DNA from: CAZMYM01 sp964620325
GTDB lineage: Bacteria; Bipolaricaulota; Bipolaricaulia; UBA7950; UBA9294
Direction: 5' to 3'
DNA: 64,000 nt
Assembly: GCA_964620325.1 (NCBI GenBank)
Contig: CAZUIM010000005.1
Span: 40,203 to 104,202 of the forward strand
This document shows, piece after piece, positions 25,945 through 34,827 of this stretch. A program made the translations under genes and the position numbers. Each line of letters starts with the position of its first letter. Position 1 is the first letter of the stretch. The notes below the pieces were generated by a model. The model worked only from the letters and a program-made list of their open reading frames with translations, did not search any database and was not told where the DNA came from.

Positions 25945-26358
25945 CCGTGCAAGACTAGTCCGGCGTGATCGGCGCCTCACCCGCGAGCACCGCCAAGACG
26001 TTGTCGGCGGCGAGACGCACCACCGTCCGACGCGGCCTCCTCTGATCCCGATAGGAGAAGCCCCCAGGCACGTACCCAGTCCCCAGGCCGATCCGTCTCG
26101 CGAGCACCGTCCCCGTGCAAGACTAGACCGGCGTGATCGCCGCCTCACCCCCGAGCACCGCCAAGACGTTGTCGACGGCGAGACGCACCACCGTCCGACG
26201 CGGCCTCCTCCGATCCCGATAGGAGAAGCCCCCAGGCCCGTACCCAGTCCCCAGGCCGATCCGTCTCGCGAGCACCGTCCCCGTGCAAGACTAGACCGGC
26301 GTGATCGCCGCCTCACCCCCGAGCACCGCCAAGACGTTGTCGACGGCGAGACGCACCA
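25945..26358. repeat. 168-base tandem repeat derived from the 3' end of the dehydrogenase gene
   Basis: Two full units (25945-26112 and 26113-26280) are followed by a 78-base partial unit (26281-26358), which contains the true 3' end of the hydroxyacid dehydrogenase gene. Units 2 and 3 are identical over those 78 bases by eye. Unit 1 differs from unit 2 at about six positions. Each unit holds a copy of the last 22 or so codons and the stop, plus about 100 bases of 3' flank. Confidence 0.92.
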
Positions 26359-27253
26359 TACCACGACGCGTTTCGCCGGTCGCGCTGCCGAGGTGCGGTG
26401 AGAGGACGACACGCTCCGTGAGTTCGAGTAGCGCCGGATGAACGTCGGGCTCGTCCTCGAACACGTCGAGACCGGCGCCGCCAACGGTCCCCTCTTCGAG
26501 CGCTCGAGCGAGTGCCGCCTCGTCGATGATCGGACCGCGTGCCGCGTTGACGAGGATCGCCGTCGGCTTCATCCGTGCGAACGCATCCGCATCGAACAGG
26601 TGATGCGTCTCGTCCGTGTACGGAACGTGGACGCAGACGAAATCGCTCTCAGCGAGGAGCCGCTCGAAGGAGACGGGCTCGGCCCCGAGATCACGCTCTG
26701 TCGCCTCGTTCCTCGACTGACTGTGATAGAGGATCCGCATTCCGAAGCCGAGGCGACCTCGCCGCGCCACCGCGGAACCGATCCGTCCCATGCCGACGAC
26801 CCCGAGGATCGCGTCGTGCACGTCGACGCCGAGGAGCGGCTGATCGAGTCGCCACGGCGGAAACCGGCCCTCACGGACGGCGCTGTCGGCCTCCGGAATC
26901 CGGCGGGCTGCCGCGAGAAGGAGAGCGAAGGTCAGGTCGGCCGTCGCCTCGGTCAACACGTCGGGCGTGTTCGTCACGACGACACCGCGGCGGTTCGCAG
27001 CTTCGACGTCGATGTTCTCGTACCCGGCGGCGACGTTTGCGACGATCCGCAGGGATTCACCGGCACGGAGAACGTCCTCGTCGATCCGGTCGGTCAGAAG
27101 GGAGATCAGCGCGTCGGCCCCGCGTACGCCGGCGAGGAGATCCGCGCGTCCGGGCGGCGCTGCGCCGTCGTACGTCTGCTGGCGATGGCCGGCGTCGCTC
27201 AGTCGCTTCGCCTCCTCTTCGTAGAGCCGTGTCGTACTGAACACAGTCGCCAT
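26291..27253 (-). CDS. D-2-hydroxyacid dehydrogenase (glyoxylate/hydroxypyruvate reductase-like)
   Basis: This 320-residue NAD(P)-dependent enzyme belongs to the D-isomer 2-hydroxyacid dehydrogenase family. ANVAAGYENIDVEAANRRGV lies in the catalytic domain. The dinucleotide motif GVVGMGRIGSAVARR is followed by the catalytic Arg (NAARGPIIDE), Glu (VFEDEPDVHP) and His (LSPHLGSAT). It resembles glycerate/glyoxylate reductases more than phosphoglycerate dehydrogenase, but the exact substrate is open. It follows rnhA by 7 bases. Its 3' end is the source of the downstream tandem repeat. Confidence 0.9.
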   Translation of the reverse strand: MATVFSTTRLYEEEAKRLSDAGHRQQTYDGAAPPGRADLLAGVRGADALISLLTDRIDEDVLRAGESLRIVANVAAGYENIDVEAANRRGVVVTNTPDVLTEATADLTFALLLAAARRIPEADSAVREGRFPPWRLDQPLLGVDVHDAILGVVGMGRIGSAVARRGRLGFGMRILYHSQSRNEATERDLGAEPVSFERLLAESDFVCVHVPYTDETHHLFDADAFARMKPTAILVNAARGPIIDEAALARALEEGTVGGAGLDVFEDEPDVHPALLELTERVVLSPHLGSATGETRRGMVRLAVDNVLAVLGGEAAITPV

Positions 27254-27260
27254 GAGAACC

Positions 27261-27722
27261 TCATCCCCTCAGAATCGCTCGACGGGCCAACTCGTCGGCC
27301 CGTTCGTTCTCTGCGTGCCCGGCGTGCCCTTCGATCCAGTGAAAGCGAACCAGATGTGTGCCGACCAGCCGTTCGAGCTCCCGCCACAGATCCTCGTTCT
27401 TCACCGGAAGGAACCGTTTCCCGCTTCGCCTCCGCCAGCCGTTGCGCTTCCAGGACGCGATCCACTCGGTGATCCCCTTCTTCACATAGCTCGAGTCGGT
27501 GAACAAGTCAACCTCCGACTGCCTGTTCAGCGCACGCAGGGCCTCGATCGCTGCGGTCAGCTCCATCCGGTTGTTCGTCGTCCCGGCCTCACCGCCCGAG
27601 ATCTCCTTCCGGTGCGCACCGGAGATGAGGACGGCCCCCCAACCGCCGGGTCCCGGATTCCCGCTGCACGCGCCGTCGGTGTAGATGGCGACGCGATTCG
27701 GAACGTCGTTCCGGTTTGTCAT
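27261..27722 (-). CDS. rnhA: ribonuclease HI
   Basis: This 153-residue RNase HI degrades RNA in RNA-DNA hybrids. The four acidic catalytic residues are seen in YTDGACSGNPGPGGWG, RMELTAAIEAL, FTDSSYVKKGI and NERADELARRA; the flexible-loop His is in HAGHAENE. It is full length. A promoter lies only 7 bases before ATG 27722, so the transcript may be leaderless. Confidence 0.95.
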   Translation of the reverse strand: MTNRNDVPNRVAIYTDGACSGNPGPGGWGAVLISGAHRKEISGGEAGTTNNRMELTAAIEALRALNRQSEVDLFTDSSYVKKGITEWIASWKRNGWRRRSGKRFLPVKNEDLWRELERLVGTHLVRFHWIEGHAGHAENERADELARRAILRG

Positions 27723-27729
27723 AGGGAAA

Positions 27730-27758
27730 GGTATAGCCGACGGCGTGAACCTTGTCGA
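27730..27758 (-). promoter_or_regulatory. rnhA promoter, leaderless configuration
   Basis: TCGACA (27758-27753) and TATACC (27735-27730) on the minus strand are 17 bases apart. ATG follows 7 bases after the -10 box, where transcription itself would start. Confidence 0.6.
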
Positions 27759-27767
27759 GCGATCGGA

Positions 27768-27796
27768 TTGCCGGCCGCGGCCCCTCCAACTACCAT
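27768..27796 (+). promoter_or_regulatory. promoter of holA
   Basis: TTGCCG (27768-27773) and TACCAT (27791-27796) are spaced by 17 bases. The leader would be about 20 bases and contains AAAGGGAG before GTG 27826. Confidence 0.6.
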
Positions 27797-27825
27797 CTTC
27801 GGTGAGTCCTAGGAAAGGGAGCCTC

Positions 27826-28767
27826 GTGCCCGAACCGCAGATCGTCCTTTACGTCGGAGACGCATACATGTGTGGCCGCTCCCTCGGCGAGCGCGAGGTC
27901 GCACTGCATGAAAGCGATCCGGAGATCGAGCGTCACGTCGCGTTCGGCGACGAGGTCGACCCGGCGTCGCTTCATACGGAACTTCGATCGACGTCCCTGT
28001 TCTCCCTCGGACGTCATTTCATCATCCGACGGCCGGAGCGATGCAAGGCGTCGAAGGCGCTCGCCCGCGCGGTCGAAGGAGAGATCCCGATCGAGACCTT
28101 CGTCACGTTCGTCTCGGCGGAACTCAAAGGGACGAATCCGATCCTCAAACTCTGCAAAGCGAAGAACGCCGTCGTTTCGCTGCCGGCTCCGCGAGGCCGC
28201 GGCGTCCCTGCGGCCGCGCGCAAGATCCTTGCTGACAGAGGAGTCGACGCCTCAACCGCGGCGATCCAGCGCCTCGTCTTCCGGACCGGAGGCGACCTTC
28301 TCGGGATTGCACAGGAGGCGTCGAAGCTTCGCACACTCTGCGCAGGAGAACCGCTGACGGAAGAGATCGTCGATCGCGTCGTCTTCCCGAGCGCCGAGCG
28401 AACCGTCTTCCCGTTCCTCGACCGCCTCGGGGAACGGAGGATGTCGGCGGCACTCGCCGCCCTGCGCGAGTTGCGAGACGATCCGGGGCGGACCCTCGGC
28501 GGCGCCGTTCGCCACCTGGCCCGGCTGACGATGATTCGCGTCGCCCTCGATCGAACCGGAACCCGCAAAAGGAAGCTGTCGGAGGCGGTCGGTCTGCCCG
28601 ATTGGCTCTGTCGACGGCTCGTCGATCAGGCGAAGCGCCACACCCTCGACGAACTCGCCCGTGCGCTGCGAACCGGCATCTCCCTCGACGTCGAAATCAA
28701 ACGCGGAGAGATCTCATCAGAAGACGCACTTCTGAAGCTCGTCTTCGCAACGACGCGACGCGGCTGA
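27826..28767 (+). CDS. holA: DNA polymerase III delta subunit
   Basis: This 313-residue clamp-loader subunit opens the beta clamp. The N-terminus VLYVGDAYMCGRSLGEREV replaces the usual nucleotide-binding-like start. The central part (ILADRGVDASTAAIQRLVFRTGGDLLGIAQEASKLRTL) matches the HolA family, and the C-terminal collar domain follows (LGGAVRHLARLTMIRVALDR ... LARALRTGISLDVEIKRG). GTG 27826 has AAAGGGAG upstream. Sequence conservation in this family is low, so I rate it slightly below certain. Confidence 0.82.
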   Translation: MPEPQIVLYVGDAYMCGRSLGEREVALHESDPEIERHVAFGDEVDPASLHTELRSTSLFSLGRHFIIRRPERCKASKALARAVEGEIPIETFVTFVSAELKGTNPILKLCKAKNAVVSLPAPRGRGVPAAARKILADRGVDASTAAIQRLVFRTGGDLLGIAQEASKLRTLCAGEPLTEEIVDRVVFPSAERTVFPFLDRLGERRMSAALAALRELRDDPGRTLGGAVRHLARLTMIRVALDRTGTRKRKLSEAVGLPDWLCRRLVDQAKRHTLDELARALRTGISLDVEIKRGEISSEDALLKLVFATTRRG

Positions 28768-28809
28768 ATCGACGCCGTGATCGCTGCCGAACGCGCCCGC
28801 AAGCCGCCC

Positions 28810-30189
28810 TTATCCCGCTGCGTCCTGGGTCGCCCGCGCCGGGATGAACTCGGCAAAGCCGGCTTTCTCGAGGAGGAGGCGGCTGGCGACCAACGCGCAG
28901 AACAGGCTTCCGACAACACCGATCCCGAGCGTAATCGCGAATCCGCGGATCGGCCCCGTCCCCAACAGAAGCAGGATCAGCGCGGTGATCAAGGTCGTGA
29001 TGTTCGCGTCGAGCAAGGTCGAGAGTGACTTCTCAAACCCCGAGCGAACCGCTGCGAGCGGCGACTTGCCGGTTCGACGCTCCTCCTTGATCCGCTCGAA
29101 GATGATCACGTTCGCATCGACGGTCATGCCAATCGTCAGGATGATTCCTGCGATTCCGGGTAGCGTCAGGACGGCGCCGAACAGGACGAGCGCCCCGAAG
29201 ACGATCAGCATGTTCAGGATCAACGCGACGTTCGCAACGACGCCGAGGACACGGTAGAAGGCGAACATGTAGACGAGGATCAGGAGGAATCCGATGACGA
29301 TCGTCATCATCCCACGCCGGATCGAGTCGTCCCCGAGCGTCGGCCCGACCGTCGTCTCTTCGACGACGCTGACGGCGACCGGCAGCGCCCCGGCCCGCAG
29401 GACGACGGAGAGGATTCGTGCCTCTTCTCGCTCATTGATTCCGGAGATGCTCGTCCCGTCCTGTACGCCGCGCCACCCTTCGGTCTGGGCGACCCGAACG
29501 ATGCTCTCCTGGATCACGGGAGCGCTGTAGACGATGTTGTCGAGAATGATCGCCAGGTGCTCACCGGCGCCAAGCTCTTGCAGGATCTCGGCAAATTGCT
29601 CGGCCCCTTCCCGGCTGAAGCTCAAGGAGACAGCGAATTGGCCGGCCGAGCCCAACCCGGTCGACGTCTGAACGACGGCGTTGGTCAGCGCCGCCCCGGT
29701 CAAGAGCACTTCGCGTTCGACGATGTACGGGACCCGGTCGCGATTCCGAAGCAACTCCTCGCGACTCGAACTCGGCACAAGGTCGTCTGTCGAACCGTGT
29801 CCGACCTCGACGACGCGACGGAACTCGAGGACGGCCGTCTGCCCGATCAACCGACGCGCCTCTTCCGGATCTTCCGCCCCGGGGATGTTGACGAGGATCC
29901 GGGTTCCTCCGAACGGCCGAATCTCGACGTTCGCGAGACCGTACTGGTTCGTCCGGTTCTCGAGGATCTCGATCACGCGCTCGATCGTCTCGCGCTGCTC
30001 GCTCGCGTCCATCGCCTCGACGCCTTCCCCTTCCAGGACCATGCGGACGCCGCCTTGTAGGTCGAGCCCGAGCCTGACGACATCACCGATCGGCCAGAAG
30101 GGGTACACGAGGTAAAGCGCAGCGACGGCGACGAGACCGACGACGACGAAGCGCGACCAGTCTTTGCGAGTCATGTGGTGTTGAGACAT
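28810..30189 (-). CDS. secD: protein translocase subunit SecD
   Basis: This 459-residue SecD assists the SecYEG channel in protein export using the proton gradient. TM1 lies at about residues 13-31, followed by the family start GLDLQGGVRMVLE and the P1 periplasmic domain. The C-terminal half has five membrane helices containing GMTVDANVIIFERIKEERRTG and LDANITTLITALILLLLGTGPIRGFA. It follows yajC in the usual order. secF is not next to it: the next gene on this side is holA on the other strand. Confidence 0.94.
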   Translation of the reverse strand: MSQHHMTRKDWSRFVVVGLVAVAALYLVYPFWPIGDVVRLGLDLQGGVRMVLEGEGVEAMDASEQRETIERVIEILENRTNQYGLANVEIRPFGGTRILVNIPGAEDPEEARRLIGQTAVLEFRRVVEVGHGSTDDLVPSSSREELLRNRDRVPYIVEREVLLTGAALTNAVVQTSTGLGSAGQFAVSLSFSREGAEQFAEILQELGAGEHLAIILDNIVYSAPVIQESIVRVAQTEGWRGVQDGTSISGINEREEARILSVVLRAGALPVAVSVVEETTVGPTLGDDSIRRGMMTIVIGFLLILVYMFAFYRVLGVVANVALILNMLIVFGALVLFGAVLTLPGIAGIILTIGMTVDANVIIFERIKEERRTGKSPLAAVRSGFEKSLSTLLDANITTLITALILLLLGTGPIRGFAITLGIGVVGSLFCALVASRLLLEKAGFAEFIPARATQDAAG

Positions 30190-30216
30190 CCCCAGTCCTC
30201 TCTGTCTACCCGGAAT

Positions 30217-30561
30217 CTACTTCTCTTGCTTTCTGACGATGCTCGTCTTCGCCATGCGTAGCTTCGACCCGTCTTCGAGGTTCAGCACGACCGACGTGTC
30301 GCCGATCGACTCGATATCCCCGTGAATCCCGCCGGCCGTGATCACGGTGTCACCCCGCTTCAGGCTCTCAATCAGCGTGTTCATCTGTTGTTGGCGCCGA
30401 CGTTGGGGCCGAATCAACATGAAGTAGAAGATTCCGCCGAACACGACGATCAGAATCAGATACGGAAGGAACGCGGAGACACCGGTCGTCTCCGTCGCCT
30501 GACCGAAGGCGGCCACGGAACCGAGGCCCGCCATAACGACGCCCAGGATTGCTCGCATCAT
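30217..30561 (-). CDS. yajC: preprotein translocase subunit YajC
   Basis: This 114-residue single-pass membrane protein associates with SecDF. The TM is followed by IRPQRRRQQQMNTLIESLKRGDTVITAGGIHG, the YajC signature. A cleavable or anchor segment precedes it (residues 3-20). AAGGAG lies 7 bases before ATG 30561. It forms an operon with secD. Confidence 0.93.
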   Translation of the reverse strand: MMRAILGVVMAGLGSVAAFGQATETTGVSAFLPYLILIVVFGGIFYFMLIRPQRRRQQQMNTLIESLKRGDTVITAGGIHGDIESIGDTSVVLNLEDGSKLRMAKTSIVRKQEK

Positions 30562-30565
30562 GCTA

Positions 30566-31090
30566 TCACTCCTTGTCGGTCCTCCAGTGACGGTAGATCC
30601 CCAGTGAGATGAAGACGACTCCGACCACCGCGAACGCGATCACTGCTATCGTCTCTGCCCCCTTGTCGAGTCCCCTTCTGATCGCGATGACGCGTTCCAG
30701 CAGGGCGATGGGAACGGCCCACAGTATAGCGTATAGGCCGATCAAGGTCGATGTCCGCCACGCCCCTTTCCGCACGTGGAGAGAGATGGCGTCGTAGGCG
30801 ACCGAGACGGCCGGGATCAGCGCCCAGAGCGCGGCGAGTCGATCGGGCGCGCCGAGGAACGAGACCATCAGGAGAATCAACATGTGCCCCGGCATGAGGG
30901 AGAGGACGTTGGTGATCGGGCGAGCCGCATCGGACCGCCGCCGGACCCGCCAGAGAAGATAGCCGCACGTCAGGACCGTCTCGGCCGCCACGACGCCCAT
31001 CAACAACGGTGAGAGATTTCCGACGAACAGGACGATCCCGACGATCGCGAGCAGAAGCGGGATCGACCAGATCGGCAGGGGAGGCCTCAT
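30566..31090 (-). CDS. hypothetical membrane protein
   Basis: This 174-residue protein has about five hydrophobic segments (for example WSIPLLLAIVGIVLFVGNL and TIAVIAFAVVGVVFISLGIY). I recognise no family. ATG 31090 overlaps the mgtE stop (ATGA), and yajC starts 4 bases after its end, so it is co-transcribed with both. Confidence 0.75.
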   Translation of the reverse strand: MRPPLPIWSIPLLLAIVGIVLFVGNLSPLLMGVVAAETVLTCGYLLWRVRRRSDAARPITNVLSLMPGHMLILLMVSFLGAPDRLAALWALIPAVSVAYDAISLHVRKGAWRTSTLIGLYAILWAVPIALLERVIAIRRGLDKGAETIAVIAFAVVGVVFISLGIYRHWRTDKE

Positions 31091-32391
31091 CGGATCTCCG
31101 GCAGAAGGAGTCGAGCGATGACGAACAGAAGTCCGAACCCCAGTACGTCGGTCACCGTCGTCAGGAAGATGCCCGAGGCGAGGGCCGGATCCTTCCCGAG
31201 ACCACGCATCCCGAGCGGGATGAGAACGCCTGCGACCCCGGCGACGATCAGGTTGATCCACATGGCCAGGCAGACCGCGACGCCGAGGAGGATCTCACCC
31301 TTCCACAAGTAGGTGATCCCACCGACCGTCGCCCCGAGGAGGACCCCGTTCGCTGCTCCGAGGAGGAGCTCTTTGGTCAACAGTCTCCATCCCTTCCGGC
31401 GATCCATCTCGCCGAGGGCCATCCCGCGAGTGATGATCGTGACCGTCTGCATGCCGGCGCTCCCTCCCTGCCCGGCGATCACGCCCATCATCACGGCGAG
31501 CGCGGCGACCTTGGCGATCATCTCCTCGAACAGGCCGACCACCACGGCCGCCGCGAGCGCGGTGAACAGGCGAACGTACAGCCAGGGCAATCGAAGCCGC
31601 AGCGACGCCCACCACGTCGTGTCGACCCCCTCTTCGCTCGGAACACCGCCGAGCCCGTAGATGTCCTCGGTCGCTTCGTCGCGGATCACGTCGATCACGT
31701 CATCGACCGTGATGACACCGAGAAGGATCCCGCTCGAATCGACGACGGGGAGGGCGAAGTAATCGTATTTGTCGAAGGTGCGCGCCACCTCTTCAACGTC
31801 GTCCTCGACGTTGACGGCGACCGCGTCACGAACGACCAGATCCCTCAGGTCCTTCCCGGGCGGGGCGAGGGCCATGTCGCGAAGCGACAGGACGCCGACG
31901 AGCCGTCCGTTCCCGTCGACCGCGTAGGCGTAGTAGACCGTCTCCGCCTCCTCCGCTCGCCGCCGGAGGAGGTCGATCGCTTCCTGGACCGACATCGAGA
32001 GGGAGAGCGGGACGATCTCCGGCGACATCAGCCCGCCGGCGGTGTCCGGCGGATAGGCGAGAAGGTCGGTCAGAAGTTGTGCGTCGGTCCGGTCGAGCCG
32101 CGAGAGGAGCTGTTGCTGGATCTCCTCCGGAAGCTCGAGGAGGAGGTCGACGGCGTCGTCCGGATCCATCTGAGAGAGGATCGCGCTCGCCTCGCCCGGA
32201 TCGAGCTGGACGAACAACTCGGCCGATTCCTCCGGCTCCATCTCGCCGAGCGGCTCGGCCGCGGCATTGCGCAAGAACAGCCGATGGATCAGCTCGGTCG
32301 CCTGCTCCTCGGACAACTCGGTCAGGATCTCGGCGATGTCTGCCGGATCCTGTCCGAGCAGCTCCCGCAGAACGATCTTCCGATCCTCCAT
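31087..32391 (-). CDS. mgtE: magnesium transporter MgtE
   Basis: This 434-residue Mg2+ channel has the three expected parts. The N domain (residues 1-125) is rich in acidic repeats such as LGQDPADIAEILTELSEEQ. A CBS pair follows (about 135-260; LMSPEIVPLSLSMSVQEAIDLLRR, VITVDDVIDVIRDEATEDIYGLGG). Five membrane helices complete it, with GQGGSAGMQTVTIITRGMALGE and LTTVTDVLGFGLLF. The pore aspartate lies in TDVLGF. A strong -10 (TATAAT) lies upstream. Confidence 0.95.
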   Translation of the reverse strand: MEDRKIVLRELLGQDPADIAEILTELSEEQATELIHRLFLRNAAAEPLGEMEPEESAELFVQLDPGEASAILSQMDPDDAVDLLLELPEEIQQQLLSRLDRTDAQLLTDLLAYPPDTAGGLMSPEIVPLSLSMSVQEAIDLLRRRAEEAETVYYAYAVDGNGRLVGVLSLRDMALAPPGKDLRDLVVRDAVAVNVEDDVEEVARTFDKYDYFALPVVDSSGILLGVITVDDVIDVIRDEATEDIYGLGGVPSEEGVDTTWWASLRLRLPWLYVRLFTALAAAVVVGLFEEMIAKVAALAVMMGVIAGQGGSAGMQTVTIITRGMALGEMDRRKGWRLLTKELLLGAANGVLLGATVGGITYLWKGEILLGVAVCLAMWINLIVAGVAGVLIPLGMRGLGKDPALASGIFLTTVTDVLGFGLLFVIARLLLPEIR

Positions 32392-32413
32392 CGGCCCCCC
32401 TTCGCGCCGCCCG

Positions 32414-32419
32414 ATTATA
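32414..32419 (-). promoter_or_regulatory. -10 box (TATAAT) of the mgtE-yajC-secD operon
   Basis: A perfect TATAAT on the minus strand lies 22 bases before ATG 32391. The -35 region is poor (TACCGC at 17 bases). Confidence 0.5.
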
Positions 32420-32542
32420 GGTCGCCTTCTCCCTTCGCGGTATCCGAATCCGGACCGGGGAGGCCCGAATTCCGCGAGCCAGCGAGCGATGCCCTTCTCT
32501 CGGCCGGTATCGCCGGCGATGATGGGGCGAAGGGGGCGACGG

Positions 32543-33007
32543 ATGGCGACGCGAGGGGTCCAGATTCTGCGCGAGGCCGGGGTGGATCACGAGGTGCTCA
32601 CCTATCGATATGTTCGGACCGGCGCGCAGATCGCGGCCGACGCGATTGACCTTCCGCACGAGGCCGTCCTGAAATCGCTCGTCTTTCGGGCCGACGACGG
32701 ATCGTTCCTCTTCGTCCTCGTCGGAAGCGACGCCAACGTCAGCACGCGGAAGGTCGGCCGGGCCACCGGACACAAACACATCGAGGCGGCCTCGCCCCGC
32801 GAGGCCGAACGCGTCACCGGCTATCGCGTCGGCGGAATGAGCCCGCTCGGATCGCGTACGGAACTGCCCGTCGTCCTCGACTGTGAGACGGCGACGCACG
32901 ATCGGCTGGTCATCAACGCCGGGGCGCGCGGGACCCTCGTCCGCCTTGACACCGGCGCCCTGATCGCCTTGACCCGGGCGAGCATCGCCGACGTGCGAAC
33001 AGGTTAG
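32543..33007 (+). CDS. YbaK/EbsC-family aminoacyl-tRNA deacylase
   Basis: This 154-residue protein hydrolyses mischarged tRNA (YbaK acts on Cys-tRNA-Pro). Motifs are VLKSLVFRADDGSFLFVLVGSDANVSTRKVGRATG, VTGYRVGGMSPLGSRTELPVVLD and the end VINAGARGTLVRL. The conserved lysine of the active site is the K in VLKSLVF. GGGGG lies before ATG 32543. It is divergent from mgtE. Confidence 0.88.
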   Translation: MATRGVQILREAGVDHEVLTYRYVRTGAQIAADAIDLPHEAVLKSLVFRADDGSFLFVLVGSDANVSTRKVGRATGHKHIEAASPREAERVTGYRVGGMSPLGSRTELPVVLDCETATHDRLVINAGARGTLVRLDTGALIALTRASIADVRTG

Positions 33008-33036
33008 TCGGAGAAGGGCTCCGAACCGAGCCGTTC

Positions 33037-34812
33037 CTAGGAGAGCGCTTCCAACTCGCCGATCATCCCTGCGATCACGTCGAATCCACCCTGCCAGAAG
33101 TCGCGGGTTCGGATGTCGACGCCGACCTCGTCGAGGATCTCCATCGGCGCTTTCGATCCGCCGTAGGCGAGGATCTTCAGGTACTTCGGGACGAAGGCTT
33201 TCCCCTCCTGCTTGTACCGCTGGAAGAGACCGAGGACCAGAAGCAGGCCGAAGGTATATGCGTAGCAGTAGAACGGGGTGGCGTAGATGTGCGGAATGCT
33301 GATCCACTCCCAGGCGAACGCTTCGTCGAGTTCGACGCTCTCTCCGAACTGCTCCCGCAGGTTCTCCATGTAGGCGGCCGACAACCGGTCGGGCGTCACC
33401 CCCTCCTCAGAGATCAACCGGTGCGCCTCTCGCTCGAACAGAACGAAGTACGACTGGCGAAGGACCATCGCGTAGCTGTCGTCGACGTACTTCGCCAACA
33501 TCGAACGACGGAAGACCGGATCCGAATCCCGCTCGAGGAGCGACTCGAGGAGGAGCATCTCGGCGAAATTCGACGCCGTCTCCGCCAGAGGAAGGGAGGA
33601 GTGGTGCGTCAGAATCGAGTGATCGCTCGCCATCATCGCATGCACCGCGTGTCCGAGCTCGTGCGCGAGCGTCGCGACGTCGTCGGCGCGATCGTTGTAA
33701 TTCACGAGAACCCACGGAGTGACATCGGGCAGGACTCCGTAGCAGAAAGCCCCGGTGTCCTTCCCCGGTCGCGGGCTCGAGTCGAGGTGGCCTTCGGCGA
33801 GGACCCGCTCGGCCTTTTCAGCGACCTCATCGGAGAACGCACGCATGCTCTCGAAGACGATCTTCGCCCCTTCGGCGAACGGGTACGCCTTCGAGACGGA
33901 CTCGACCGGCGCGTAGATGTCGAATCGGCGGAGTCTCGGGAGGTCGAGCCACTCGGCTTTCAATGCGAAGAATCGCTGGTAGAGAGCGGCGTTCTCCCGG
34001 CAGAGGTCCAGAAGGAGGTCGACGACGTCGTCCGGGATATCGTTCGCCAGGTTCCGAACCGAGATCGGCGAAGAGATCCCACGTAGCTCGACGTTCTCGG
34101 CATACCAGTCGCCGGTGACGTACTTGTAGATCTGTGCCAGCTCGCCTTTCCGTCCTTCGTAGACGCCGAGCAGAGCGCGGTAGGCGGCTTCGCGACGCTG
34201 GGGGGACGCGTCGCGCGCGTAGACCATCACTTCCGATCGCGTCAACGTCTTCGTCTCCCCGTCGATCTCGACGTCGTAGGCGAACGCGTTGGTGATCATG
34301 TCGTAGAGGGTGACCAGCCCCTCCGTCCCGTTGACGTTCTTGACGTTGATCACCTTCTCCTCCGGCTCCGAAAGGGTGAACGGAGCGAATCTCCGGAGGG
34401 CCTCGAGATAGTAGCCGGCGTCGCCGGCGACCTTGAGGAGGCGCTGTGCGTTCTCTTCGTCGAGCTTCTTCCACCAAAGATCGAAGAAGAGGATCCGATT
34501 CTGGGCCGCTGCCAGCGTCTTGTCGACGCGGCCTCGCAGGGCGAGCGCCTCCTGATCTCCCGTCTGTTCGGAGACGAGGAGGCCCGAGTAGCCGTGCAGC
34601 TTCTGTGCGCCGTAGGCCGCTTTCTCCACCGCCTGAAGCACCTCCGCAAACGTCTCCTCAGAGATCGAGGCGGAGACCGCGGGGCGTTTCAACTCCAGGT
34701 CGGCGACTGCCCCCTCCAGGTCGAGAAAGGCCCGTTCCAACTCCGGCCCCGACTTGTCGGCGATCAGATCCTCAAGCGTCCAGCGCCCTTTCTCGTACGC
34801 ACGATCACCCAT
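33037..34812 (-). CDS. pepF: M3-family oligoendopeptidase F
   Basis: This 591-residue cytoplasmic zinc peptidase cleaves short peptides. The metal motif is ATLAHELGHAVHAMMA (HEXXH), with the downstream Glu ligand in ETASNFAEMLLLE. The N-terminal helical domain has YEKGRWTLEDLIADKSGPELE. C-terminal motifs FYCYAYTFGLLLVLGLFQRYK are typical of the M3B group. It starts 15 bases after the HD protein stop, so the two are an operon. Confidence 0.93.
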   Translation of the reverse strand: MGDRAYEKGRWTLEDLIADKSGPELERAFLDLEGAVADLELKRPAVSASISEETFAEVLQAVEKAAYGAQKLHGYSGLLVSEQTGDQEALALRGRVDKTLAAAQNRILFFDLWWKKLDEENAQRLLKVAGDAGYYLEALRRFAPFTLSEPEEKVINVKNVNGTEGLVTLYDMITNAFAYDVEIDGETKTLTRSEVMVYARDASPQRREAAYRALLGVYEGRKGELAQIYKYVTGDWYAENVELRGISSPISVRNLANDIPDDVVDLLLDLCRENAALYQRFFALKAEWLDLPRLRRFDIYAPVESVSKAYPFAEGAKIVFESMRAFSDEVAEKAERVLAEGHLDSSPRPGKDTGAFCYGVLPDVTPWVLVNYNDRADDVATLAHELGHAVHAMMASDHSILTHHSSLPLAETASNFAEMLLLESLLERDSDPVFRRSMLAKYVDDSYAMVLRQSYFVLFEREAHRLISEEGVTPDRLSAAYMENLREQFGESVELDEAFAWEWISIPHIYATPFYCYAYTFGLLLVLGLFQRYKQEGKAFVPKYLKILAYGGSKAPMEILDEVGVDIRTRDFWQGGFDVIAGMIGELEALS

Positions 34813-34827
34813 CGACTCCTCCGTTTC

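Noticed and set aside
25945..26358. Diversity-generating retroelement or CRISPR-like repeat
   Set aside because: No reverse transcriptase gene is present, changes are not adenine-specific, and there are no spacers.
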